Assembly: GCF_004359215.1 (NCBI RefSeq)
Contig: NC_090611.1
Location: 911,854-962,877, forward strand
Source: Bremia lactucae
Taxonomy: Eukaryota > Oomycota > Peronosporomycetes > Peronosporales > Peronosporaceae
DNA length: 51,024 bases
Reading direction: 5' to 3'
Part shown: positions 33,261 to 43,426 of the stretch, in pieces
How the letters are laid out: the number at the start of each line of letters is the position of its first letter
Position numbering within the stretch: the first letter of the stretch is position 1
Translations under genes and position numbers: made by a program
Notes under the pieces: model-generated
Database searches by the model: none
What the model was told of the DNA's origin: nothing
What the model saw: the letters and a program-made list of their open reading frames with translations, nothing else

Positions 33261-34180
33261 GTAAGTTAAGTACTTACGCTCATGAGCGTAGTGACCTTAC
33301 TTTTGACAGCGATTGCATCTCTGCAATCGCTTATTGTTCGAAAAGCGAGGTCTCTCGCTTTCGACGTAAGAGAGGTCCATAGGTTCTAGACCTTGAAGCT
33401 CTTGTCGTCGATGGACGATAAGATGACGAACTAGCTTGAGCCTGCCTCAAGCTAAAGTCCTCTTGCTCCGCAACGAATATTGCCGTTTTAAGCGTATCCA
33501 GTTCCAAGCGGAAAAGGTGGACCATCCGTAAGACCTTGCATGAACACCGTAACCAACGTGTGTTCATGAACTGGATTGTTCGTGATACAACTTGCTAAGA
33601 GTCGAATGGGCATAAGCGTGCACATCACGCTTGCTTTGTTTTAGTTTCAAAAGCTCTGATCGAGCTCTGAACTCAGCCCTAGGCGGTTCAAACGTCTCTT
33701 CAAGTCAAGCTTCAAAAGCCTTTAGCGACACAAGGACATATGGCTCGCGCAGCTTATGGCCTAGTGCCCAAGTTTTGACACCACCTGCCAAATTTGATCG
33801 AGCAAATGTGACTTGAATTTCTCGTCGACGATTTGACGAGCCTTTATGGCATCGTCCAACTCGACGAACCATCTAAAGAGGAAGTCTTCTTTGACTCCCC
33901 TATACTTAGAGATGTCAATCTTTAAGGTATCGGGACGAGCGTGTGCGTCATCCCAGGTACAAGGGTCTGTTCCTGTTGTAACCTCAACAGCTCTGCGTGT
34001 TGAGAGACTTGCTGATTAAGCAAAGCTGCCTTTTCCTTTGCCTTGTCAAGTTCGTGTTGTATGAGCTTGGCGACGGCAGAATGGAGGGCATATCTGTCCG
34101 AACCGGACAGCATGGCCAAGATAACATCATTCCCTACGGTCGAAGGTATTCGTTCAAACGCACTCCTTTCTATGTCACTT
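33261..34180 (-). pseudogene. B2 gag remnant
   Basis: N-terminus open at 34119-33922 (MAMLSGSDRYALHSAVAKLI, QHELDKAKEKAALLNQQVSQ). The core at 33567-33331 is identical to B1 at the protein level (LFRLELDTLKTAIFVAEQED). It breaks off in the zinc knuckle at the shared deletion. Confidence 0.8.
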
Positions 34181-34281
34181 AGAAAGGAGTAGCTATCACG
34201 CGAAACATGATGCGTATTTTGATTATCATCGAATATGTCCAGGTTAGATGATAGAAATGTGGTCCTTGGACGGACTACAAA

Positions 34282-34290
34282 GTGCTACCA
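34282..34290 (-). other. Primer binding site of B2
   Basis: TGGTAGCAC on the minus strand, two bases from the 5' LTR. Confidence 0.65.
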
Positions 34291-34292
34291 GG

Positions 34293-34782
34293 TGTAACGT
34301 GGCACTGCCGACTTGTACTGCTTCAGAACAAGTCCAGTTCGCACTGCTTCAGTACAAGTCCACTTCGCACTGCTTCAGTACAAGTCCACTTCGCACTGCT
34401 TCAGTGCGAGTGGTGCCTCACGTCACTTCACGCACATTGTACGTGCAGAGGAAGACTCTCTTTAAAACACTAGCTTTAAAGAGGGTTAAAAGTAAACTGT
34501 ATATAATATAATTAAGTTCTTCTGTTTCTATCTATTTAATACTCACTTATTTATATATAATACAATTATGTAATAAAGTTTTATCTATCTATCTGTTTGC
34601 GCACGTCCAGTGCTGACTGGACCGCGGAGCAAGTGAATATAATGGCCTATAATCACCAATGGTTAAGCTTTCCGAATAACACAATGTAAAGTGATATTCT
34701 CCAAATAGTATCTACTTTTTGGATAATATATTAATTACCAATCTTTAAGTGTTCATTTCATGTAACGATATATCCCGTTACA
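34293..34782 (-). repeat. Family B 5' LTR of B2, 490 bp
   Basis: On the minus strand begins TGTAACGGGATATATCG (34782) and ends at 34293. About 50 bp longer than the B1 5' LTR because of extra 26-bp units at 34338-34405. Confidence 0.88.
34338..34405. repeat. 26-bp tandem repeat in the B2 LTR
   Basis: TTCGCACTGCTTCAGTACAA plus AGTCCAC-type joint begins at 34338, 34364 and 34390 (period 26). B1 has a single unit at the same place (about 18590-18612). Confidence 0.85.
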
Positions 34783-35142
34783 GCCACCGCACCCGCATCC
34801 GAAATCATATCGCCAGCCGCGCCGAACGACCAAGAAGTTGTAGGCTGTGCCGACTTAAAGTTGCCAACGCACGACTTTGCCAAGTGTTTAAGCAATATTG
34901 AGCCTATTGAGCCGCTCTTGCATGACTTGTACATGTATCGTCTTGTGCAAAAAGGGTGTGAATATAGTATTCCCTATATGTTATTATTATTGAAGAATCA
35001 AAATGGTGTGGTAAGCCGAAAGTCCACCTCCCTCGCACAAATAAAAGGGTGTGAATTCAAGGGAAAAGGGTGTGAATATAGCAATTCCCTAAACAGGTTT
35101 TTCTTTTTTCCAACTCAATTTAGGCATTGTCCCAGCAGTTAA
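34783..35142 (+). pseudogene. Open frame fragment cut by the B2 LTR
   Basis: A frame is open from the LTR edge to 35142: APASEIISPAAPNDQEVVGC, LPTHDFAKCLSNIEPIEPLL, then KGCEYS repeated. No family recognised. It could be the end of a host or transposon gene whose start lay left of B2, or chance. The related strings AAGGGTGTGAAT at 34953, 35044 and 35069 are direct repeats and argue for repeat DNA in the second half. Confidence 0.25.
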
Positions 35143-36335
35143 ACGCACAAAGTCCGGGTACGTTAAAATGAGATGATTGCTTGCATTACGACCACTTTAT
35201 GATTTTACGAGGTTATTATTTCAAGAATTTATTTAATCGTTGCACGAGTTTTCCTGAGGAAGGAACCTCGTGCAACGATTATATCAATTGGCGATACTTA
35301 CAAAATAAAGTAAAATTGCTATAAAAGAGGGGGCGGTATTATAAAGAAGACCTTCACTGAAAAACCCAGATATGTCGAGCGTATTGTAAAAAGAACCTTG
35401 AATAACCTATACAGCTCATTAAATCTAGAGCTGTATAATTCAAGAATCGGTTATATAAATGACCGACTTGTAATGAATTACATTAAGGGAATATAAAAAC
35501 TATACCAAAATAAGTAACAAGTAAAAAAATTAAACCAAATATTCAGAAATAAAAAATATACCAGAATAATTAATAAAATAATATACCACGCTTGAATAAT
35601 ATACGTATGAGTATACACAAGCTTTGGATACAAACTTGTCTTAACTCATTCGCATTAAATTAAATACATGCATTCTGTTTTATGGCGAGGAAAACCAGAA
35701 ACCTCTAATTATAATGCACTATGTACTAGAGATAACGAAGCATGCAATAATGCGTCCTTGCTCGGGCAGGTCCTACGATTATGACCAAATTGGTGGCACA
35801 CTCCGCACTTTCTGGTTTGGCGCTTTTCAATTATTCAGTTGCTTGTTATGATGAGATCCGCTTCTTCTTTGGGTGTCCTCTATTTTTTAAAATAGATGGA
35901 GCGTTGATGTGTGGCCAGCAAAAGGTAGCGGGGGTGGGACATCAGTTTTGCAACATGCCAGAATTATATATATTGCAGAATTAAAGATCGCATGAATTAA
36001 AGATCATACAATAATTAGAACAGGATATGTGTCAAATATCGTCTGAACAGCAGAAAACGTAAATGAAAAGTCATACAGAGTCTTAATCTACTCGAAAGTT
36101 TATTGATTACGTGACTAGATTGAAGCATGCTAAAACTCCGTCGTATGCTTATGACAAATTTCTATGGGAAACAACGCCTTCAATCCATATCTCTTCATGA
36201 TACCTTCTCTGCCTCATGGCTAAGATCAAGTGTAGCATATCTCTTCATGATCCCAAGCTTTTGTATACTTAGACTAGCTTTAGGATAGCTTAAGTTTGTG
36301 TGGTAGCAACTTAATTATCTCATAAACCGACGCGA
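35143..36335. other. AT-rich region; no convincing gene
   Basis: Contains a short inverted repeat near 35233-35280 (GTTGCACGAG and CTCGTGCAAC). The 67-codon frame at 35781-35984 has no recognisable content. Confidence 0.45.
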
Positions 36336-36780
36336 GAGGGGCCGCAATACTTTGCGGTTCGCTCCGGGAAAGCAACACTGGTTGCCCTCTTCGGGCAACC
36401 TTCTTCGTTTTTCTGGTATAACCAACGACCGCTACAAAATTCTGTTATTCGACTCGTCGATACTACACAAGCCTGGTAAGTACGAAACGGAATCCTTCAT
36501 CGATGCCTTTTCCGGCATCGATGCTACACAAGCAAGCGTGCAAAGGATGTGACTCTTTTGCTTCAAGCTTGGGAAGCTTTTGTCAAAGCCTATGCAACCA
36601 GGCCTGGCTTGACAAACTGGATGCTTTCCGTGACCGGTTCGAAAGACGAACGGTAGTCGGTGCACGCAACAAGCTGCACCGTTTGTCCAGACAGGCAGGG
36701 TTACCTTGCCTCTAATGGGACGATTGCATGTTCCTGCTGTTTTAAGGGTCCAGGCCATGCCCCTTTGGAGGCATGGTCCC
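36336..36780 (+). pseudogene. Isolated remnant of the B/C-type antisense gene
   Basis: RGRNTLRFAPGKQHW (36343) matches ERDRNTLWFAP of aORF-C. It continues FSGITNDRYK, HKPGKYETESFIDAFSGI, WLDKLDAFRDRFERRT and VVGARNKLHRLSRQAGLPCL (to 36715), which matches GREVCLDKLNVFIVRFEKRT and VGARYKSSCLSREAEIPCLS of aORF-C. A trailing FKGPGHAP-like part follows in a changed frame. No pol, gag or LTR lies beside it. At least two frame breaks. Confidence 0.65.
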
Positions 36781-37445
36781 GTACGTGTATTATTCATGCG
36801 TGATATGTTTTTTTTCGTTTATTAATTATTTTGGTATAATTTTTATGTGAGTTAATTCAAATTTTAGAATCGGTGTATGATACAAAATGGAAAGACTTCA
36901 ATGTAGATGAAAGTTCTCCGATTTCTTTATTGCAAGATCATCACGACGGCGTCTATAAAACAAAACGACTCGGTGATGAAGCGGATTAGAAGTCACATCC
37001 ATCGCATGAAACGTAAAATGTTTTTTTACTAGTGTCTAAGAAGCAAAATTTTCGTTAAAACCGATTTGTCATTCAATTCGATACGTAAAATCTTATTTCT
37101 AATCCTTTGTACTTAAACTTTGTGACTTCTTCTGCGGTAGTCGCATTAAAATTAATCCGCAAAGCGTGTTAAGTAAATTTACAATTTAGTAAAAAGTTAA
37201 CATCTTCACCTTACTTTCAAATTTCTTAAAAATTACGACAATTAAAGTCCCTTACATTAAACGTAACAGCTAGGCTAAATGGATCGAAGACATTTAAATC
37301 GATTAACATGGACTGCACGCATCCAAGGCCCAAAGCAAATTCCATGAATAGTTAAGGGTTACATATTATAAAGCATACGAAACTCCTTGTCGAGAATTGT
37401 TTGAAATGATCTATTGCTAACGATTCTGCAATATGTACAATGCAA
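36781..37445. other. AT-rich intergenic region; 3' flank of the J-protein gene
   Basis: No frame of note. Poly-T and poly-A runs only. Confidence 0.5.
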
Positions 37446-38165
37446 TTAGCGCTTTTTGGAATCGTTCCGGATGACGCTGACATTGACCCCCCACAACACC
37501 ATTAATGCCACCGGGAAAGCGAGCCACATCATTGTCGCCCTCTGCGTGGGTAGCTTTGAGTAATTTGCACGAAACTGTTTTCTTTCAGCTAGATTTGTTG
37601 CTCTCCGTCCAATAGCAGCAGGAGCAATGTGCGATCGCTGTCTGTAGTATTGCGCCGTTGTAAAGCGTTCGTACTCATTTAGTCCCCCGAACATTTCATG
37701 CACGTTCTCCGAGGTCATACTTTTGTAATTTCCCATTCCAACCGGATTTTGCTCATGCTGTTTTGCGGTTTCTGAGACGCCAAACATTTCAAGATCATAT
37801 TTAGCACGTGTCGCATTGTCCCCAAGCAAGTCGTACGCGGCATTTATGCGCAAAATCTTTCCAGTTTACATGCACGATACGAACGTTTTAAATGATTCCC
37901 AGTCGGGTGGATATGACTGAAAATGGCTCACCTTGTCATCATTCCGTCGAGCCGACCCTTGGGACTTGTCATGGAAGCGATCTGGATGATGCTCCAGTAC
38001 TGCCAGTGCGTCAACAAATTAGTAAACTCGAACCTATTAACATAATAATGGAAACGGACCAAGCTTGCGGTAAGCAGCTTTAATTTTGTCAGGCGATGCC
38101 GAGCGCTCGACTCCCAGCACCTCGTAGTAATTAGGCTGCAGATGCTTTTTAACACTTGGCCCCAT
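37446..38165 (-). CDS. J-domain (DnaJ-like) protein with C-terminal membrane anchor, 2 introns
   Basis: Three exons on the minus strand: 38165-38060, 37999-37932 and 37856-37446, giving 194 residues. The introns (60 and 75 bp) have GT...AG ends and keep the frame; the first donor is GTCCGT. Exon 1 gives MGPSVKKHLQPNYYEVLGVE and SPDKIKAAYRKL. Across the splice this becomes RKLVLEHHPDRFHDKS, so the HPD motif that stimulates Hsp70 is complete only after splicing. Exon 3 has RINAAYDLLGDNATRAKYDL, the end of the J domain. There is no Gly/Phe or zinc region, so it is a type III J-protein. TMMWLAFPVALMVLWGVNVS near the C-terminus is a single membrane helix, followed by a short basic tail, so the J domain probably faces the cytosol or matrix as an Hsp70 partner. 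The membrane is not known. Overall layout resembles DNAJC4-type proteins. A CACATTTGCC FPR-like string lies just before the ATG. Confidence 0.85.
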
Positions 38166-40337
38166 TTCGGCAAATGTGCAAATAGTGCAAGAGTTACCTA
38201 ATATTTGTTTTGATAAAAAGAAACGCTAAAATTGTGCATTTTAAGAGTACGGTATACATGTGCGTTGTACTTACTATACACATACTATTTTTACTACGAA
38301 ATATAAAAAGCCGACTGGAATTTGCACTGCTTGGGTCCGAAATTGAAAAATGGTCTAGGTTATCAGAAGCATTAAACTAAACGCGACTATCTTGCTGCGT
38401 GGATTGTTCCAGGTGGCGCTAAGACACGAGATTATTAGCCGCACTCGATAAAAAGGAAAACGTTTCCAACAACAAAAGGTCGACAAACCTTAAGATAGAA
38501 CTCCAGCTGGTCTTTCGTAACTGTAGTGGAGTCGTCTGAAGACGCGAACTGTAACAATAATACCATCCTATTAGCAACAAAAGAATTTCGCCATAAACTG
38601 CTACAGGCAGAAGTACACCGGAAGACCTACATTCTGACTCGTAGAGCTTGTCGAGGACTGCGTATCGTCCGAAGAAGGTTCTCGGTACTTAATGTGATTA
38701 TCCATCCGCGCCCACATCATGAGTTGCTTTTGAAATGCGCTGTCGTACCAAAGTTTGTCAAGTCAGTATCCATTCTGACAAAGCAATACCGTACACGTAC
38801 ATGGTAGACTCTTCACTGTCTTCTCGGACAGTGTCAATTCGTGTAGGTTGAGAAGGACGGTGATATGGTAGCTCCATGGACAATGGGACACGATTAGCTC
38901 GACCAAAAAGTGGGCGTGAACCTTTAGGAATAAAAATGATCTACCAACAAAGATTAGATCCAAGAACTTGCAAACTTGCAATTTAACAGGCAATCGCCTC
39001 ACCTTCACATTTTCAAAAGTATTGTCTTCTACACAGTAAACATTGACTGCGATACTATCAGGCTGTGTGTGGTCGAATTGAAAGATGTGAATTCCTTTCA
39101 TGCCATCACCCACCACATCAGTAATTTTTATATAACAGCAATACATTCGCAAGCCTTCTTGTACCGCATTTTGTGCAGAAGACGTGCTGACATGACGTGG
39201 CTTGGCTTTCATATAGTGACAGATCACTTGACCCGACCATTTCAAAACACGACGTCGGGATAATCTAGCAGTTTTAATGTGCTTGATTAGCAGTCATTCA
39301 AACGCAATTGCCCATTGCGACCCACCAGGAATGGAAACCTGCCTTTTTTGCATGAAAATGTATTGCTATCGTCGAATGCCTCCACTCGCTTGGGAGCTAG
39401 CACCATAAATCTAATTCACACCATCAATAAGCATAAGAAATTGTCGTTCATTCGCAAACAGACTCGCTAATACCGTAACGATCCACAATCGCAGCCTCCT
39501 TGGTGTTGGAATAGTGGCAACTTTGGCATTCCATATTTTTTTCTATTATGCATTCAGAAAAATAAGACCACAGTCCCTTCTTAGTCATAACCAAGGCAAA
39601 CTTCACATCAAAGCATCACGTACTGGTAATATATGTCCTTGCCACTGTCCTCAAGTACCCAACATTCCCACTTGCTTTGATTATCCCGTACACTTCGATA
39701 AACTTCTCGTAGCTATGAGGTAATATTAGAATTCTTTGAATGATATCAAACTATATGATACGCGTCACGCACTACTAGCAGTCCAATACCAAGTGCCACA
39801 GTCGACAGCGCACCGATTGCGCGGTCTACTTCTCGGACCATGCCGTTAACCATCGCCCACAGCAGTACAGGAGAAGAGACAAAGTTTACGAGTCGGTCTA
39901 ATTGGAAAGCACCCGTCTAGTGTTAACTCAATTCTGACTAGCAATTTTTTTATTGAGCAAAAAAAGACAGAATTACTTCTTACAAGATAAAAAAAATATT
40001 TTTTCTTTGCCAAATTTAATACAAACCGATTCTTTTATAAGTGAAAACGCAAACTGTCAAAGAATTAAAACAGCGGCGATGCTTGTATTGCCATCTTAAA
40101 AAGCTCATACAATGTCTTTCAGCGATGAAGCTCAAGAAGTAACGCAGAGGCAACTTTCTGAATCATATGACTTTGAATGACGAGTAGTAACAAGGAATTA
40201 TTTCAAAAGTGATTCTTATTCAGAAATATCTTATCTTTATGTGCACCCAAAATGCAGCAATATTAATTGATCGACAATCTTTCATATTAATTTAAATATA
40301 AACGAATATACTACTGAATTCGTGCGATCTTTTGTCC
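38166..40337. other. Intergenic region with frames I cannot identify
   Basis: Frames at 38526-38807 (plus) and 38763-39245 (minus, 160 codons) are open but show no known domain. On the minus strand around 39720-39500 a frame reads MRSYEKFIEVYGIIKASGNV and ALVMTKKGLWSYFSE, then breaks repeatedly, so it may be an old transposon relic. Nothing firm. Confidence 0.35.
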
Positions 40338-40397
40338 AAATTTTCAGTAAAGTAATACTTGCCCATTTTCTTTTTGGTTAATAATTATCAATTTTGC
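40338..40397 (+). promoter_or_regulatory. FPR-like core promoter elements of the JmjC gene
   Basis: AAATTTTC (40338-40345) and AATTTTGC (40390-40397) both fit the oomycete FPR consensus MAWTTTNC, and GCCCATTTTC (40361) resembles an Inr. They lie 10-69 nt before the ATG at 40407. Confidence 0.45.
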
Positions 40398-40406
40398 TAG
40401 ATCAGA

Positions 40407-41969
40407 ATGGCTCCATTGCAGGACACAGACAGCATTCGCAGCGACAATAATCCTGTAATCGACTGTCCTTTGAAAAAGAAGGCCAAAATATGTCATCGGA
40501 GTGCCAGCGAATCCGACAAGAGTCTGCAAAATCGCTTCAAACATCCGCTCGGGGTTAAGCCGATTGGCAATTTGTTCGAGGACACTGCCAACGGCCTCGT
40601 GGAGTGTCGCACATCAGGCCTTGGTCATCTGGCACTGTTGCAAGACAGCCTGCTATTATCTCTTTTAAACTACTGTTCAGCTTTGGACTTGGCGACCTTA
40701 GCAGCCTGTAGTCGCTCCGCATACGTGTATGGCACGCATGACGAACTGTGGCGAGTATTGGTGCTCCAAGAGATGGACGGAAGTTTTATAGCCGAGTCAA
40801 CATGGAAGCTTTCGTATTTGAAGACCAAATACAGCAATACGGTTTCATATCTTCCTTCTATTCACGTGAATGGAGTGTACTCGGATTTACTCTTTCAGTC
40901 CTTTTACTGTTCTGTTGCGCCAATTGAAAAATCGTGGCTTGTGGTGGAAAATATTGAGCGTCGCAGTGCCAAGACAATGACAATGGCTGATTTCAAAGCA
41001 AATTTTGAAGGTCCCAATAAACCAGTGATAATTACGGATGCTATTGAAAATTGGCCCGCGATGAAAAACTGGACGGATGAGTATTTTATACGAGTTTGCA
41101 AAGGCAAGACTTTCTATGCTGGAGGTTTTCAATTCTCCATGGACAAATATCTAAGCTATTGTCGTGCATTGCGGGATGATCAGCCACTATTTATATTCGA
41201 TAAAGACTTTGCTGCTAAAGTGCCCCAATTAGCGAACGACTATTCGGTACCCATTTACTTTCAAGAGGACTATTTTGCTTTACTCGGGGAAAACGAGCGA
41301 CCGGATCATCGTTGGCTCATCATTGGTCCGAAGAAGGCGGGTTCTAGCTTCCATATTGATCCGAATGCCACCAATGCGTGGAATAGCGTAATTCGTGGCG
41401 CAAAGAAGTGGATCATGTTCCCTCCAGGTCAAGTGCCGCCGGGGATTCACCCGAGCGACGATGGCAGCGAAGTCTCTTCGCCCGTCTCCTTAATGGAATG
41501 GTTTGTAACCTTTTACAAAGACGTCGAGAATTTGCCCTCTCATCGTAAACCACTTGAAGGGATATGCAGAGAGGGTGAGACTGTATTTGTGCCGCACGGT
41601 TGGTGGCATACCGTGCTTAATATTGACGAAAGCATTGCGATTACTCAGAATTTCGTGAGTTCTGGTAATGTAAGGAGTGTGTTTGAGTTTATCACAGAGC
41701 AACCCGAACTCGTTTCTGGCTGCCCAAGAGAGCAGCGTTGCAAACTCGGCGAGATGTTTCGAGATGCAATGGCAAAGAGCGCTCCAGATATGTACGCCAA
41801 GGTGATCAACGACCTCAAGACCAAGAACGAGCGCCAACATCGTCAATCCAAATGGGAAAAGATCGTTACTTCGAAACCTAATCAAGAAGCTGAAAGTACA
41901 CTGTTGACTTCATCAATCGATGATGTGGCGACACCTAAGAACTTTACTTTTGGCTTTAAATTTGAGTAG
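40407..41969 (+). CDS. F-box and JmjC domain protein, JMJD6-like Fe(II)/2-oxoglutarate dioxygenase
   Basis: An intact single-exon gene of 520 residues. Residues 21-31 are basic (PLKKKAKICHR), a possible nuclear signal. Residues about 74-121 form an F-box-like helix bundle (LLLSLLNYCSALDLATLAAC, ending DELWRVLVLQ). The cupin/JmjC domain covers about 190-430. The iron ligands are H316 and D318 (FHIDPNATNAWNSV) and H401 (VPHGWWHTVLN); K333 sits at the 2-oxoglutarate Lys of JMJD6 (same 17-residue spacing from the His). All key residues are present, so it should be active. Known relatives hydroxylate lysines or demethylate proteins; an F-box also suggests an SCF ubiquitin-ligase link. The substrate cannot be told. 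The stop codon is only 47 bp from a truncated family A LTR (42017-42168), which may supply transcript-end signals. Confidence 0.9.
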   Translation: MAPLQDTDSIRSDNNPVIDCPLKKKAKICHRSASESDKSLQNRFKHPLGVKPIGNLFEDTANGLVECRTSGLGHLALLQDSLLLSLLNYCSALDLATLAACSRSAYVYGTHDELWRVLVLQEMDGSFIAESTWKLSYLKTKYSNTVSYLPSIHVNGVYSDLLFQSFYCSVAPIEKSWLVVENIERRSAKTMTMADFKANFEGPNKPVIITDAIENWPAMKNWTDEYFIRVCKGKTFYAGGFQFSMDKYLSYCRALRDDQPLFIFDKDFAAKVPQLANDYSVPIYFQEDYFALLGENERPDHRWLIIGPKKAGSSFHIDPNATNAWNSVIRGAKKWIMFPPGQVPPGIHPSDDGSEVSSPVSLMEWFVTFYKDVENLPSHRKPLEGICREGETVFVPHGWWHTVLNIDESIAITQNFVSSGNVRSVFEFITEQPELVSGCPREQRCKLGEMFRDAMAKSAPDMYAKVINDLKTKNERQHRQSKWEKIVTSKPNQEAESTLLTSSIDDVATPKNFTFGFKFE

Positions 41970-42016
41970 ATCGTCAGAATAGTTAGACCACATTATGCGA
42001 TTAGTACCTTTTTCAT

Positions 42017-42168
42017 GCCAGATTTATATCTGGCGGCGACCACATTTATTACCCATAATAAATGGGATTTAAGTAACTCATTATTTTAAAATTAGATAAA
42101 AGGGTATTTTACCCATAAAGTAAATGTACCAAAACAACGGTTCTCCAACCGATGTGTGCCCCATTACA
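42017..42168 (-). repeat. Truncated 3' LTR of A3 (152 of ~480 bp)
   Basis: Plus-strand GCCAGATTTATATCTGGCGG to CCATTACA matches 50311-50462. The remaining ~330 bp on the JmjC side are missing. Confidence 0.85.
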
Positions 42169-42281
42169 CCCTCGCCCATCAGACTGTTGACACCGAGTGA
42201 CAACATTCGCTTCATTTCCTCTTTGAGGTTGGAACCTAAACAGCTAATCGTTTGGTTGAGTTTTCCATTCCTTTGTCTAAT

Positions 42282-43426
42282 GAGAATCAAGCGTGAGTCA
42301 CAGACTCTGAGCACCTTCCTCGATGATGAGGGAATGGTGGACTTCGAAAGTCACTCTCAATCAGAGGAGGAGGAAAAAGAGCGGCGTTCGCTCACGCCTT
42401 CTCCTCCGGACGAACGTCGGCGAGCCCGACATCCGTTCCCAGAACGTGCTGCTGGAAGAGATAGCGGGTCATAGCTTGGCCATCTGGATCTCTGGTGACC
42501 CGGCGAGGACGCCGGAGGAGATCGCTGCTCGCGACGCTCTTCATGAGTAATACCTTACGTCGAAGGTAATGACGCGAAGCCAGTATCTGACGCGTTTACG
42601 TGATCAAGCCCGTGGAGCTTCGATGACCTCCATTAGGGAAATTCCGATCGTGTTGTTTCCAAACGAAACAAGAACTGAAAACGAAGTCTCATTTGAGAAA
42701 TGGGTTCACTGGGCCCGCAAACTCCGTAATATCTGGAATATCAGAGAGTCTGCGGATCGAGGTGATGTTCGTTTGGAACGGAAGCTTCGCTTCGACATTG
42801 CTGAGCTTAAGGCCAAAGGCCAGTTACGTTTCGGCATTTATGCCACAAAACGAAGAAAGGCCTAGCCAATATTTCAGTGCTTCGGTTGACCGTACAACCA
42901 AGGATCGAAGCCGCACTGAGGCTTTAGATCCATCTAATTCCACGTTTAGTGGTGGATAGCGTCGTTTGAGGCGAGTTGACCCTGAGCTTGGCGCTCGAAA
43001 ACGTCAACGGCGTACGGGCAATCTTGCCGAAGAGGTACCTCGAGCTCCCAAGATTTTCAGAAAAGGGGTGCCGTAGCCACTTCACCAGATACTGGTATTG
43101 ACCCTCACGACGACGTCGCTTTAAAAGGTTCTCCACATGAAACTGAAGGTTATCCCGCGCATCAAGCAGCGTGGGAGGGGACCGAAATTTCGGCGGAAGC
43201 ATTTGATGCTCTACGGCACGAGGTGCAACTTCTGCGTGAGGTCCTTGCTCGGGTTGAGAGCTCTTTTGAGGCGGTTCGGGACCGTGTTTCGACGCTGGAG
43301 CGTCAGCAGCCTCATTTAGAGGGCCAGCTGGACATTCTGGTGAGGAAGCAGCAATCTGCGGCACGACCGCCTGTATCTGCGCAAGCGCCTTCAAGTCCAC
43401 GTGGGAAGGGTCCCGATATGGCCTAA
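42282..43426 (+). pseudogene. Antisense gene of family A, copy A3
   Basis: ATG at 42282 (MRIKRESQTLSTFLDDEGMV), 114 nt from the LTR. The N-terminus through EEEEKERRSLTPSPPDERRR is open. An internal deletion (about 200 nt against A1) follows at about 42450, then SGDPARTPEEIAARDALHE with a TAA where A1 has CAA, MTRSQYLTRLRDQARGASMT (42569), LFPNETRTENEVSFEKWVHW, FSASVDRTTKDRSRTEALDP, and the coiled-coil end MQLLREVLARVESSFEAVRD (43223-43426). The last part is exactly opposite the chromodomain and Pro-rich pol tail. Confidence 0.7.

Larger units (their letters stand above)
30546..34782 (-). mobile_element. Ty3/Gypsy family B element, deletion derivative B2 (3' end lost)
   Basis: On the minus strand: 5' LTR, PBS, gag, the same gag-to-RNase H deletion as B1, RNase H, integrase with long C-terminal tail, and most of the antisense gene. 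The 3' LTR and antisense N-terminus are missing because the sequence joins A2 at about 30545. Bases 32325-33875 are almost identical to 16645-18195 of B1. Confidence 0.87.

Noticed and set aside
34320..34410. Repeats considered as a CRISPR array
   Set aside because: Perfect tandem 26-bp units with no spacers, inside an LTR of a eukaryote.
38763..39245. 160-codon minus-strand frame
   Set aside because: No domain, no promoter motif and no homologue elsewhere in the window; neighbouring frames suggest degenerate DNA.
41490..41885. 131-codon minus-strand frame inside the JmjC gene
   Set aside because: Shadow of a well-conserved coding frame.
42124..42281. Upstream extension of the A3 antisense frame into the LTR
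   Set aside because: A1 has its ATG at the equivalent of 42282; the extension is LTR sequence and not kept in A1.
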